Source of the DNA: Mytilus galloprovincialis
Taxonomy: Eukaryota > Mollusca > Bivalvia > Mytilida > Mytilidae
Direction of reading: 5' to 3'
Assembly: GCF_965363235.1 (NCBI RefSeq)
Contig: NC_134848.1
Coordinates: 61,466,181-61,530,180, forward strand
DNA length: 64,000 nt
The notes under the pieces were generated by a model, which did no database searches, was not told the DNA's origin, and worked only from the letters and a program-made list of their open reading frames with translations. Made by a program: the position numbers and the translations under genes. Of the stretch, positions 33,726 to 45,856 are shown in pieces. Each line of letters starts with the position of its first letter. The stretch's first letter is position 1.

Positions 33726-33932
33726 CTGTACACCAACTTAATTTAGCGGATACTTTATTTCGCGTTTTACCAATTCTAGTCCAATTCGCGCCTTTTAAAA
33801 TTTGCGATTTTTTTATTTACTTGATGTAGATTAATAACGATTTACTTATTCGCGACGATTTATATTCGCGTTATTTTTCTCCTCACGAAAATCGCGAAAA
33901 TAAATCGCTCGCGAACATAAGTTGGTTTACAG
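33726..33932. mobile_element. 207-bp MITE with TA duplication
   Basis: Ends CTGTACACCAACTTA and TAAGTTGGTTTACAG are inverted repeats flanked by TA on both sides. The interior has several CGCGA / TTCGCG inverted motifs, making a strong hairpin. The sister copy at 42,759-42,947 has a short internal deletion. TA target and short TIRs suggest Tc1/mariner-type mobilisation. I recall similar sequences being common in molluscs. Confidence 0.7.
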
Positions 33933-34589
33933 TATATGCCAAAATTCCTAAAACGTGCTTTCGTATTCATTGCCAATTACACAACTATTCACCAAAGATC
34001 AAATGAAGTGGATGTAACTTATAACAGACATTCAGCCTTCAACAATAAGAAGAATTCATACCGTATAGTTGGTTATAAGAGGATACATGAAAAAAGTAAA
34101 CGAGACAATTGAGAAAACCAACGACATAACTTGTAACAAAACATGATATATGATAGTCATGAACCAAAGACAACCACTGAACTACAGACTATTGACTTGA
34201 TTTTACCCTTATTAATTCGTCCATGTATATATTTTAAAGTATATCAATTTTTTTTTACACATAGCTCTTCCAATGCATATATTTGCCTTAAACTACAATT
34301 CCTCCATGCATATATTTAATTTTACCAACAATTCCCCCTTTCATTTATTTAATGCAAATCAATGCAGCTAATCTTTCTATACAAAAAATATAGAAATATT
34401 GAAATACAACCGAATGTCAGGACATGTGGCTAGAAACACAGCCATACAAAATCGTTACACAATAACTCGAATGTAAGAAACATAACATCAGCTACACAAT
34501 AGATCTGTTGTATTCATTTCAAACATTCGTGACTTTAAACATTTCATCTACATTTTTTAGGAATACTGTAAAAAGTGTATGTATTTTGA

Positions 34590-34925
34590 TTGAGTTTAGC
34601 CATTTCGATTAATATTTCATAGTATTTCTTTCTTTGTTGTGATATTACACTATTGTTTCAGCTAAGGGTGAAGGTTGGTACCTATTAAAACGTTTAAACC
34701 CGCTGCATTTGTTTGCACCTGTCCTAATTCAGGAATCTGATGTTCAGTAGTTGTTGTTTGTTGGTGTGGTTGATAAGTGTTTCTTTCTCGTTTTTTATTG
34801 AGATAAGACCGTTGGTTTTTCAGTTTGAATGGTTTTACACTAGTAATTTTTGGGGCCTTCTTATTTTCATTTTTTCGGTGTGAGCCAAGTATCCGTGTTG
34901 AAGATACATTTTGCAATGACTTTGG
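34590..34925 (-). repeat. R1 repeat copy (minus), incomplete
   Basis: Long-tail R1 copy that stops after the GCTCACACCG block and lacks the GAAGATGTGG start. Sister at 43,925-44,255. The 109-residue minus ORF 34,662-34,991 is repeat-derived. Confidence 0.6.
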
Positions 34926-36453
34926 GACCTTTAATGTCATTGAACTTCTAATATCTAAAGTAGATATTTGCTTTTTGTCGTGTTCGAACATGTAGGTTTA
35001 TCGTGAACTAAAAATTTGAATATTGTTAAAAACGTATAGTTAATTGCAAATTAATTCAGTTCACTCCGTATCAATTTCAAAAGGTTTTCCAATCTTCACT
35101 TGCTTAACTTAATATAACAATGAAACAGCGTGTGCAATATCAGGTTTAAATAATGATTTGAGGTATTTATCAATTTTGAGCCAAATTTCATTGGAAGTTA
35201 AACTTTTTTTTATTAAAAGGAAGACATAGATAACTGGACAATATTGGCTCGGCCCTTTATGTAAAATTTTACATCAACATATAAAAAATCCGATATTGGT
35301 CTAAATCGTCTTTAATTAACAATGTAGAGCGGCAATTAACATTTCAGTTGTATGAGTGTGTGAAAATAATTCAAACCCAAGAATTTTTCTGAAACTGACC
35401 TTATCAAAATGCTTGCTTTTTTTATTGGCAGCGTATTTGAACGTTGGGAAGGCGTGTTTTGCGACAAACAATCGACTCTCCCATGGGCAAAAGTATGCTC
35501 CTTTTCCATGTTTTCTTGTTGACTTGTTCCTATATTCAGATGAGGTTGACTTCATACAGGAAATTCTTAGAAAGAAAGAAAAATGTTAACGTTATAGTTT
35601 AACTTTGCTTACCACTAAATAATTAAAAATGTGGTGGCTATGTTGAACGTATCTATCCCATCAAACTCGAAATAAAGGATACAACAGATACATTTAAGTC
35701 TGACTCATATCGTGACTAACATCATGACATTGACAATGAATGTCGCATAAAAAACTAACCTTTACGACAAAAGAGATGAGTTTATCTTTCCTATTGTTAA
35801 TGGTTCATTTCATTGTAGTAAAATTCCAACAGCACCTGCATACAGAGTATATATCTCCCTGTTGAAATGATATTCAAAGGCTTGTATTTTCTATCATGAT
35901 TTCCTCGATTTCCTTGATAGAGTGTTGCTGCTTACAAAATGATTTTATTATACGTGAATTTCGTAGATTTGAATATATATTATAACTAATTATTCTGCTT
36001 GAAAATACCAAACAGAAAATTATAAAAGACATACGACCATACATGTGTTGTCTTACAGTTGCCGTCTCATATACCACATCTTTTGTATATGCATCGACAG
36101 AAAAGACCAGTAGATAAACGCAGACTGTAACAATTGTGATTTTCGAAAAAAGTAAGCTTACCGTAGCAAGTTAACATGTAATTTCTTTCAGTTTTTATTG
36201 GATAGTAAGATAATGGCAGATTTGAAAAGGTTCTGTAAAATTTTTGGACGTCAACTTGTTTTAAATTCGGGATGATTTACAGTTTGGTGTAATGTATATA
36301 AATGTATATTTTGGAAGACGGTATATAAACCTTTAAATGTTCGCTTGTTTATTTGTGTTGTCAGGTACTTTCTTATTGGTATATTTACCACACTCCAATA
36401 TTCCATAAGTTCATGTTAGAGCATTAAACAAGATAATCACATGCGAACAAAAT

Positions 36454-36459
36454 TTTATT
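36454..36459 (-). terminator. Poly(A) signal of gene 3
   Basis: AATAAA on the minus strand about 102 bp after the stop codon. The same signal at the same spacing is present after gene 4 (45,755-45,750) and gene 5 (57,285-57,280). Confidence 0.6.
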
Positions 36460-36560
36460 GAGATATTTTTGTGACTTCAAAACAAATAAATCAGAAGAAA
36501 TATTTGAATATTTTGTCACATGTTTATTTGTCATTAGTTCGAAACTCAGTCACTTATATC

Positions 36561-39047
36561 TTAGCGTTTTCCACCATGTCCGCCGTTTCCACCATTCCAG
36601 CGACCACCGTTTCCTCCACTACCTCCATATAGACCGTATCCTCCATTACCACCATTCCAAGTACCACCATTTCCACCTCTCCCATAATTCAAACTGTCTC
36701 CTCCATTCCCTCCTTTCCAAGTACCACCATTTCCACCATGCCGTCCGTTTCCTCCATTCCCGCCATTCCAAGTACCACCGTTTCCGCCATTTCCAAATCT
36801 GGGCTTCCAAGGCTTTGGTTGTCCTTGAAAATGAAACACGTCATAATTAAAGTGTTGGGTCCAAAGTAATCACTTCTTGAGAAATCAAAATTATTAAAAC
36901 CTGTTTTACGAAATCACTTAATAGAGACCATAAACGTGGTCTCTAAAGACAGGTGGACTTTAAAAACAGGTTCATTTTTTTTAAATGTACTCAAGAGGGA
37001 TCTGAAATTACAGGTTTTTGCTTTATACATGTGTTCTCTTAACATGCTTAAGCATGTTTGACTGTTATTACAAAAAATATGCTAACGGTATCAAGTATGT
37101 ATATGGAGCAGTATTCCAACAAAACTTTGTCAAAGACGAAAGGAAATATTCAATTTTAGTTCAGATGTAGTGGTCAAGTCCTAAAACAGCATTTGAAGCA
37201 GTTCTTCAATCAATTCTTTACTGACATTAAGAATGCTACTGATAATAGGTTTATCACCACAGATAAACGACTTCAAACTGTATCTATGACAAACCTGACT
37301 AATTCAGTTTAATATTTTAACTTTTCATCTTATAATAAGAACACATCTGAGTCTCAATCATGTGACATATTTATCAATCGGCAATCCTCGGGAGACTCCG
37401 CTGCTCGCCTTCTATGAGGTTCGGAATCGGCCGAGTGGTGACGAATGACACATTTATGTCTCAAATCATGCCTCGCGCATGTGCATGTTCAACAATACAT
37501 ATATATTATTTTCATAATCGTATTGGAAAACAGTTTGCATAATTCAGAGATGTTTTGTCAACACTGATCGTTTATAGCCACAAAAAAGCTTATATATATA
37601 GATCACTTGGACAGTTTTTACGTTTGGTTGTAGTACGTAGTACGGTTAATCACAAGAACTACCAATTTAAGCTGAAAAAGCTACATTATGACGATGTCAG
37701 CATATGCATCGTGCCGTTGTCAAAGTTGAATTCAAACATTGATGTATCGTAGTAATACAAAAAAAGAAAACCCAAAACACATCAATTATAAGAGGAAAAC
37801 AATAAACGACAATGCAACATACATAGAAACAAACTATAAGTTAATAAGTTATTATTCATGACTTGTTAAAGGACATTTTAATAAAAAAAAAGATGGGCTG
37901 TACCTGGTTTGAATGCTAGCCGAATTTCGCTATTTATGGTAATATTAAATATACCGCTAAAACTAAAATGACAAAAGTAAATGTACATGATGACGGGAAA
38001 ACAATATGACGGAGAAATACATAAATAAATAATATGATAGTACATTAAGACATGTTAATTACAGAGACAGAGTAATAACGAAAAACTAAAATTTATTAAG
38101 GACAGTACACAAACACACCTTAATAGAATGACGAACTGTGTGTTTGTTACACGAATGTAATAACATAACAAAGTGTAAAGTCACAGAAAAAAAAAATCAA
38201 TAAAAAGTCAAATAAGGTTTCAATTATGGTATCTAGTGTAATTTATAACAATTGCAAAAATATTAATATAGAATTGTTACAGTAATTGTTCAACTAACTA
38301 TGTAGGCCTTTCTACCTAATCAAACTGTGTAAACAAAAATCCTGTGCACATAGTTGGTTTAAACTAAAATCATACAAGTGCATTGGGTGATTAATTATCT
38401 CTCCTTTAACATACGAATAAAAGATAAAAAAAATCACAACAAACAATAAGACACAAAACAATATCCGATCAGAATTACAAATACAACTTCTTAACTAAAT
38501 ATGCGAATTCACACTTAGTAAAACAGTCATATTAAGGAATAGGTCACGTTCGGTACCTAAAAGACAGGACGAGATGAACGGTAAACCACAATCTAAGACA
38601 TGGAAAACATGTCCTTAGTTAGGACTAGCTTACACACACATATATTGTCATATTGATTAGCAGTCTTTTATAAAACGTGAACTAAAACTTATGTATGTTA
38701 TACTTTTTTGTATTTTAAAACTTTTAATACATCGAGATCGGAATAAAATAGTACGCTTCTTTAGCAACTGAATAAGAATAGAAATAAGAAAAACTGCGTT
38801 TAAGATAAACCATTTGAAGAAATAAATACTGATGGCAATGTATTAATTAAATTTATTTGCCATTTACCAGATCTGTTCAAGTAATATTTTTTTTTAAATA
38901 CTCCACGGTATAATGATATAGAGAAATAAGATTTTTGAAATCATGTGAACAACATGAATAATAATTGATATACATTTACTTACTCCTAACCCAAGTTCCA
39001 GAAACTGCTACAACCAGACAAACGACTAAGATGATAGTAAGTTTCAT
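36561..39047 (-). CDS. Gene 3: Gly/Asn-rich secreted repeat protein, 108 aa (2 exons)
   Basis: Predicted join of exon 1 (39,047-38,984, 64 nt) and exon 2 (36,823-36,561, 263 nt); total 327 nt, in frame. Exon 1 encodes MKLTIILVVCLVVAVSG, a textbook signal peptide, then TWVR, and ends at GTAAGT (phase 1). The acceptor is TTTTCAAG. The mature part opens with a basic Pro-rich stretch (RQPKPWKPRF), then [15 protein letters not shown] repeats with NGRHGG, TWKGGNGGDSLNYGRGG and YGLYGGSGG variants, ending GGHGGKR. It has many Asn-Gly pairs and no Cys after the signal peptide. TATAAAA lies 40 bp upstream of the ATG and AATAAA about 102 bp after the stop. A secreted structural or matrix protein is the natural inference. 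It resembles byssal thread-matrix or shell proteins in composition only. Confidence 0.75.
36898..38983 (-). other. Gene 3 intron
   Basis: About 2.1 kb, donor GTAAGTAAATG, acceptor TTTTCAAG. It contains an imperfect hairpin-rich tract at 36,898-36,975 (ACCTGTTTTACGAAATCACT ... GGTCTCTAAAGACAGGTGG) also present in genes 4 and 5. The distal part (about 38,480-38,983) is nearly identical to gene 4's intron. No ORF is supported. Confidence 0.7.
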
Positions 39048-39086
39048 TTTTCTTGTAAGTTCTACTTTGTGAAGGGAGTACAGATG

Positions 39087-39093
39087 TTTTATA
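39087..39093 (-). promoter_or_regulatory. TATA box of gene 3
   Basis: TATAAAA on the minus strand, 40 bp upstream of the ATG, implying a very short 5' UTR. Kept at the same spacing in genes 4 and 5. Confidence 0.6.
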
Positions 39094-39719
39094 GTCTTGA
39101 TGAGGACATACAAACACGGATATACGTAAGGCAACGGGATGCATATTAATTGATATAAAAAGTGTATGTCCGTCATGGTCAGATATTCGAAACTTGAGCA
39201 CAATGATTATTTTGTAGGTTGTACAATAAGACGAAATGATCGCTGAATAGGTACAACCTTCTATTATATTTTGTCCGGAAAGGGAAAAGTCAAATAAACA
39301 GAAAGTAAATTCAAAATCGTCAATAGTTCGGAGTGTCTTAAAGCGTTATTGTACTTTAAAACATATGCAGGAAACAAACTCAACATAGCCACCAGACTTC
39401 AAATATAGAAACAGACACTTTTATTTCACTTTTTTCACAACCAATTAAGACAATATGTCATCATAAAATGAGGCACTTTCTACAATGAAAGAATTTATAG
39501 CAAAATATTAGCGATAACTTTCATTATGTAAACTTCTTTCTTCATTTTACAGTAGACAGTTAGAACAATAACGGAGAAAAAAAATAGATGTATGTGTTAA
39601 CGATATATAAGTATGGTATTTATTATGCTTAAGAAATATAATTGTTTGTCATTTAAATAAACATTTTAAATGATAAGTTATTATAAAAAAGTCATATGAA
39701 ACTTCAAGTAAAAAAAAGA

Positions 39720-39777
39720 TTCGAGAAACTGGTAGTGGTACAACTAACAAGGCCGATAAGATGATAGTCAGCTTCAT
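39720..39777 (-). pseudogene. Second exon-1-like sequence upstream of gene 3
   Basis: From the ATG at 39,777 the minus strand encodes MKLTIILSALLVVPLPVS then RI and a run of Phe; it lacks the GTW-x-R end and the phase-1 donor. It is 730 bp upstream of the true exon 1. The sister copy at 22,985 is broken by a stop. Either a relic first exon of an older unit or an alternative first exon with an unseen donor; the former is likelier. Confidence 0.55.
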
Positions 39778-39969
39778 TTTCCTCTAAATTTCTAAATTTT
39801 AAATTTAATTTTTGTAACTGTCATCCAAAGTTTAAATGAAGTGAATGTTTGCAATTATAGGCAACCGTACGGACTTCAACAATGAGAAAAAAAAATACCG
39901 TATAGTCATCACAAATATTAGCAAGGAAGGTCATCATAAACAAAAAAAAACAATTTATATTATTCGTTC

Positions 39970-40410
39970 TGTGTATGGTAAGGTGTGTTACTACGTCTTT
40001 TGATTGAGTTAAGCCATTTCAATTGATAATTTATAGTTTGTCTTTTTATGTTGTGATGTTACACTATTGTTTGAGATAAGGGTGAAGGTTTGGTACCAAT
40101 ACCGTTTAAACCCGCTGCAATTGTTTACACCTGTCCTAAGTCAGAATTTGATGTTCAGTAGTAGTCGTGTGTTGATGTGATTTATAAATGTTTTTCTTTT
40201 TTTATGTAGATTAGACCGTTAGTTTTCCCGTTTGAATGGTTTTACACTAGTAATTTGTTGGGACCCTTGATAGCTGGCTGTTCAGAGTGAGCCAAGGCTC
40301 CGTGTTGAATACCGTACTTTGAACTATAATGGTTACTTTTATAAGTTGTGACTTGGATGGAGAGTTGTCTCATTGGTACTCATACCTCATTTTCTTATTT
40401 CTATATATAC
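39970..40410 (-). repeat. R1 repeat copy (minus), duplicated
   Basis: Sister of 23,220-23,680, with the same flanks, so it predates the segment duplication. Confidence 0.7.
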
Positions 40411-43171
40411 AGTAATTATTTTCATTTACTGTACTTTGGTGCAAACTTGTACATAAACTAGTCTGGTAAAACCTGCAATACTGCCTTCAATAGCAACGTG
40501 GAACAACGAATAGCTTTTAATTGATTAATGAGTACCAATTTATAAAGATACTTTTTATCCCGCATCGATCTTTCTATTATACGAAAAACAGGTTGAAAGA
40601 TAATAACATGAAGTGATTCACATATACTACACGTTCATAGTCTGCTTTCGCGCCTCTTATGCGAGCGGACGGTTATGTTCAAATTACTGTTTTCATTAAA
40701 GTTCAATTTTGGCTCCTGCATTTAAGTCATCATGGTCATGCTGATGCCATTGAAATTTATCAATTGCGATGGAAATGAATTATACTTTAAGCTCAATGAT
40801 AAATTGCAAGATACACACAATATTCGTAGAGTATGGGATGAAATAGAAGTTCATTTTCCCTTGAGCTCTTACTTGTGAGAGAGAGAAATATATATTTTGT
40901 TGTTTCAGTGGAGTTGAAATAATACGGATATTGATAAGGTAATGGAATGTTTTTCAATTGGTTTGAATATTTATCGGCATATGCAGATTTCCGATTTTTG
41001 AGTGTTGTTTATAATGTTTTTTTCTTTTTGTACATCAAAACGGAAATTTCAGCTGATTGGATACAAGCTTTAGTTTTCTTAAGTTGAAACGTAAGAGGAA
41101 AAAGGAAAAGGTTAAATGTTAACCAAGGTTCAGGGGTAACCTCAAACATTAACTTTGTCGAAAACCGATGTAGAAAATTTTATAATTCAAAAACGATTTT
41201 TTTTATAAACTACCATAAAGTTAATCAAATAAATAAAATGGAAAAAAAAACACTAATTTTGCTAATTTTAGCAATTGTTCTGAATGTTTATCGAAATGGT
41301 CATGCTATCCATCGAAATTATTTTCCAAATTCATATTTCTTTCCTGTGTATATGATTTGTGATTGATAAAAGTCCAGTGACACATATTTCATGAATGTTC
41401 AGGGTTATTTATGATTTGTGCACGTAACCTAACATTAGTAAGGGTCGTTGATGTACTATTATTCCATAATTAGAAATAAACAATAAATTGAGATAAAGTT
41501 ATATGGGAAGGTAGTATAATATTGCTGACAACTTGTATATTTATGGATTATAACATGTCTTTTTTCCACATTAGCTCGGTATTACCCCGAGATTGCAAAA
41601 TGAGCTAAAGGCGCAAGCCGAGTTTTCATATTGGCCGAGGGATTTTACCAGGGCTAGATTTAGGAATGAACAGGGAAAAAACTCGTTTTGTCCCCATCAA
41701 GCAAAATTAAAGTGAAGTTTGTTAAAAAAAGTCCTACTCAAAATATCACAATCGCGAATACGTTTTAAATTAATTAACATATGAACTAGATTACACAAAA
41801 CATGGTTCGTCTTTATTTTCAATTGAGCAAGTAAAATATGGCAATCTAAATCTTCCATACATTTCAAATTTCGCCCAAATTATATGATAATTATTTCAAA
41901 TTATAAGTCTTCGGATGATGATCAAAGAACGTGCACATATTATACATAACGTGAGCTCATGCAAAGGCATTGATTTATCAGAAGATTGTATTCTCAATCA
42001 TGCAGTGGCAATAAATGAGCTCTTTCCACAAATTTTATCCATTATCTCATTCTATAATTTATCCAATGATTAAGATTGAAAATCTGACATATTGACCAGT
42101 ACATTCTAATCTGAGATATCAGACATTGACATTGATACTACAAAAAAGCTCCCACTAAAAAACAGTCTCGATAACATACTGTACAGAAATAGTCTTCCCT
42201 GTTGTGTCAATTTATCCTATAGCTTTTCAATTGACAAATGAAATAAATCCAAACAATTTTATCACATGATTGTTTAAGAGTTGATTTTTTTTGTATTGTA
42301 CTATGAAATTTTCTGGTTTGGTATGTAGGGTTTTCTTTGAAGTATAAACTTTATAAAAATAAGGATATTTGATCTGATTAAAAATGTAGCAAAAATACTG
42401 TACTCTAATGCAAATTAAAAAAAGGAAAATCCATGACATTAGGAAAAATCAAACGCCATGAATCAACGGAACAAGTGAACAAACAACTGCCATATCCCTG
42501 ACTTAGATCAGGCAAATTCCGACGAAAATGGTGGAATAAACCTGGTTTTATAGCTAAACCTCCCACTTGTGTAATGGACAAGAATTTTGGTAAGAAACCC
42601 CAGTGAAATATAGTATAAGGCGACGATAATTGGGACCAAGCAGTCAAAACTATGTAAATATAAACCGAAGACGTACACCACAACTGACTTAAAAATGCAT
42701 ATAAACATACCATTTATTGTAACTAAGACGCAAATAGTTACATGTATAGTTCATTATACTTTAACACAATTAATTTTCACGGATACTTTATTTCCTGTTT
42801 TACCAATTCTAGTCCAATTCGTGCCTTTTAAAATTCGCGATTTTCTTATTTACTTGATGTAGATTAATAACGATTTACTTATTCGCGACGATTTATATTC
42901 GCGTTATTTTTCTCCTCACGAAAATCGCGAAAATAAGTTGGTATAAGTATATGCAAGAATTCTTCAAACGTGCTTCCGTATTCATTGCCAATTACACAAC
43001 TATTCACCAAAGATCAAATGAAGTGGATGTAACTAATAACAGACATTCAGCCTTCAGCAATAAGAAAAATTCATACCGTATAGTTGGCTATAAGACGCTA
43101 CATGAAAAATGTAAACGGGACAATTGAGAAAACCAACGGCATAATTTGTAACAAAACATGATATATGATAG
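40411..43171. repeat. Duplicated spacer with DIRS-like empty site
   Basis: Aligned to 23,681-24,943 and then, without a break, to 32,741-34,155. The join at about 41,783 (AACATATGAACTAGATTACA) is the unoccupied target of the DIRS-like element. Includes the sister MITE at 42,759-42,947. The 102-residue minus ORF at 42,405-42,713 has frame breaks in the sister copy and is not supported. Confidence 0.8.
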
Positions 43172-43485
43172 ATATAGGAAGATGTGGTGTGAGTGCCAAT
43201 GAGACAACTCTCCATACAAATAACAATTTAAAAAGTAAAACAATATAGGTTAAAGTACGGCCTTCAACACGGAGCCTTGGCTCACACCGAACAACAGGCT
43301 ATAAAGGGCCCCAAAATTACTAGTGTAAAACCATTCAAACGGGAAAACCAACGGTCTAATCTATATAAACAAAACGAGAAACGAGAAACACGTATATATT
43401 ACATAAACAAACGACAACTACTGTACATCAGATTCCTGACTTAGGACAGGTGCAAACATTTGCAGCGGGATTAAACGTTTTAATG
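43172..43485 (+). mobile_element. R1 insertion unique to this segment
   Basis: A complete R1 copy starting ATATAGGAAGATGTGGTGTG and ending AAACGTTTTAATG, flanked by GATAG on both sides (43,167-43,171 and 43,486-43,490). The sister segment at about 34,155 reads straight through with a single GATAG. This gives the ends of one mobile R1 unit (314 bp) and shows R1 moved after the duplication. Confidence 0.75.
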
Positions 43486-43489
43486 GATA

Positions 43490-45749
43490 GGCATGAACCA
43501 AAGACAACCACTGAACTACAGACTACTGACTTGAGGCTATGTTGATGTTACCCTTAATTCGTCCATGTTTATATTTTAAAGTATATCAATTTTGATTTTA
43601 CACATAACTCTTCCAATGCATATATTTGCCTTAAACCACAATTCCTCCCTGCATATATTCAATTTTACCAACAATTCCCCCTTTCATTTATTTAATGCAA
43701 ATCAATGCAGCTAATCTTTATATACAAAACATATAAAAATATTGAAATACAACCGAATGTCAGGACATGTGGCTAGAAACACAGCCATACACAATCGTTA
43801 CACAATAACTTGAGTGTAAGAAACATGACATCGGCTACACAATAGACCTTTTGTATTTATTACAAACAGTCTTGACTTTAAACATTTTATCTACATTTTT
43901 TTAGGAATACTGTAATTAGTGTATGTCTTTTGATTGAGTTCAGCCATTTTGAATAATATTATATAGTATTTCTTTCTATGTTGTGATATTACACTATTGT
44001 TTCAGATAAGGGTGAAGGTTGGTACCTATTAAAACGTTTAAACCCGCTGCATTTTTTTCACCTGTCCTAATTCAGGAATCTGATGTTCAGTAGTTGTTGT
44101 TTGTTGGTGTGGTTGATAAGTGTTTCTTTCTCGTTTTTTATTTAGATTAGACCGTTGGTTTTCCAGTTTGAATGGTTTTACACTAGTCATTTTTGGGGCC
44201 TTTTATCAATTGCTGTTCGGTGTGAGCCAAGTATCCGTGTTGAAGACACATCTATTGCAATGACTTTGGGACCTTTAATGTCATTGAACTTCTAATATTT
44301 AAAGTAGATATTTGCTTTTTGTCGTGTTCGAACATGTAGGTTTATCGTGAACTAAAAAATTGAATATTGTTAAAAACGTATAGTTAATTGCAAATTAATT
44401 CAGTTCACTCCGTATCAATTTCAAAAAGGTTTTCCAATCTTGCTTAACTTAATATAACAATGAAACAGCGTGTGCAATATCAGGTTTAAATAATGATTTG
44501 AGGTATTTATCAATTTTGAGCCAAATTTCATTGGAAGTTAAACATTTTTTTTATTAAAAGGAAGACATAGATAACTGGACAATATTGGCTCGGCCCTTTA
44601 TGTAAAATTTTACATCAACATATAAAAAATCCGATATTGGTCTAAATCGTCTTTAATTAACTATGTAGACCAGCAATTAACATTTCAGTTGTATGAGTAT
44701 GTGAAAATAATTCAAACCCAAGAATTTCTCTGAAACTGACCTTATCAAAATGCTTGCTTTTTTTTTTATTGGCAGCGTATTTGAACGTTGGGAAGGCGTG
44801 TTTTGTGACAAACAATCGACTCTCCCATGGGCAAAAGTATGCTCCTTTTCAATGTTTTCTTGCCGACTTGCTCCTATATTCAGATGAGGTTGACTTTATA
44901 CAGGCAATTCTTAGAAGGAAAGAAAAATGTTAACGTTATCGTTTAACTTTGCTTACCACTAAATAATTCAAAATGTGGTGGCTATGTTGAACGTATCTAT
45001 CCCATCAAACTCGAAATAAAGGATACAACAGATACATTTAAGTCTGACTCATATCGTGACTAACATCATGAAATTGACAATGAATGTCGGCTAAAAAACT
45101 AACCTTTACGACAAAAGAGATGAGTTTATCTTTCCTATTGTTAATGGTTCATTTCATTGTAGTAAAATTCCAGCAGCACCTGCATACAGAGTATATATCT
45201 CCCTGTTGAAACGATATTCCAGGGCTTGTATTTTTCCTCGATTTCCTTGATAGAGTGTTGCTGCTTACAAAATGATTTTATTATACGTGAATTTCGTAGA
45301 TTTGAAAATACCAAACAGAAAATTATAACAGACATACGACCATACATGTGTTGTCTTAAAGTTGCCGTCTCATATACCACATCTTTTGTATATGCATCGA
45401 CAGAAAAGACCAGTAGATAAACGCAGACTGTAACAATTGTGATTTTCGAAAAAGAAAGTAAGCTTACCGTAGCAAGTTAATATGTCATTTCTTTCAGTTT
45501 TTATTGGTTCATTGTAAGATAATGTTTTCTGCAAAATTGTTGGACGACAACTTGTTTTAAATTCGGGATGATTTACAGTTTGGTGTAGTGTATATAAATC
45601 TATATTCTTGAAGACGGTATAAAAACCTTTAAATGTTCGCTTGTTTATTTGTGTTGTCAGGTACTTTCTTATTGGTATATTTACCACACTCTAATATTCA
45701 ATAAGTTCATGTTAGAGCATTAAACAAGATAATCACATGCGAACAAAAT
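43490..45749. repeat. Duplicated spacer downstream of gene 4
   Basis: Matches 34,160-36,450; contains an R1 copy at 43,925-44,255. ORFs at 45,141, 45,226 and 45,370 are not consistently conserved. Nothing else is seen. Confidence 0.7.
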
Positions 45750-45856
45750 TTTATTGAGATATTTTTGTGACTTCAAAACAAATAAATCAGAAGAAATATT
45801 TAAATATTTTGTCACATGTTCATTTGTCATTAGTTCGAAACTCAGTCCGTTATATC

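Larger units (their letters stand above)
32741..36453. repeat. Duplicated spacer between DIRS-like element and gene 3
   Basis: Closely matches 41,784-45,750. It contains a small MITE (33,726-33,932) and an R1 copy (34,590-34,925); the sister segment has an extra R1 insertion at 43,172-43,485 not present here. ORFs at 33,158, 34,662, 35,316, 35,356 and 35,874 are only patchily conserved and look like chance frames. Confidence 0.75.

Noticed and set aside
38986..39201. Minus ORF ending SGCSSFWNLG (also 15,897-16,124, 48,276-48,605, 59,399-59,647)
   Set aside because: It is exon 1 read in the wrong frame; the correct frame gives a clean signal peptide and a phase matching exon 2.
38976..39203. 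76-codon minus ORFs starting MCSSFEYL / MCSSIEYL (also 48,266-48,493)
   Set aside because: Only the part from the internal MKLTIIL is coding. The upstream codons cross the TATA box and promoter, and the last codons read into the intron.
42405..42713. 102-residue minus ORF with hydrophobic start
   Set aside because: The sister segment at 33.36-33.66 kb carries indels that break the frame, and no domain is recognised.
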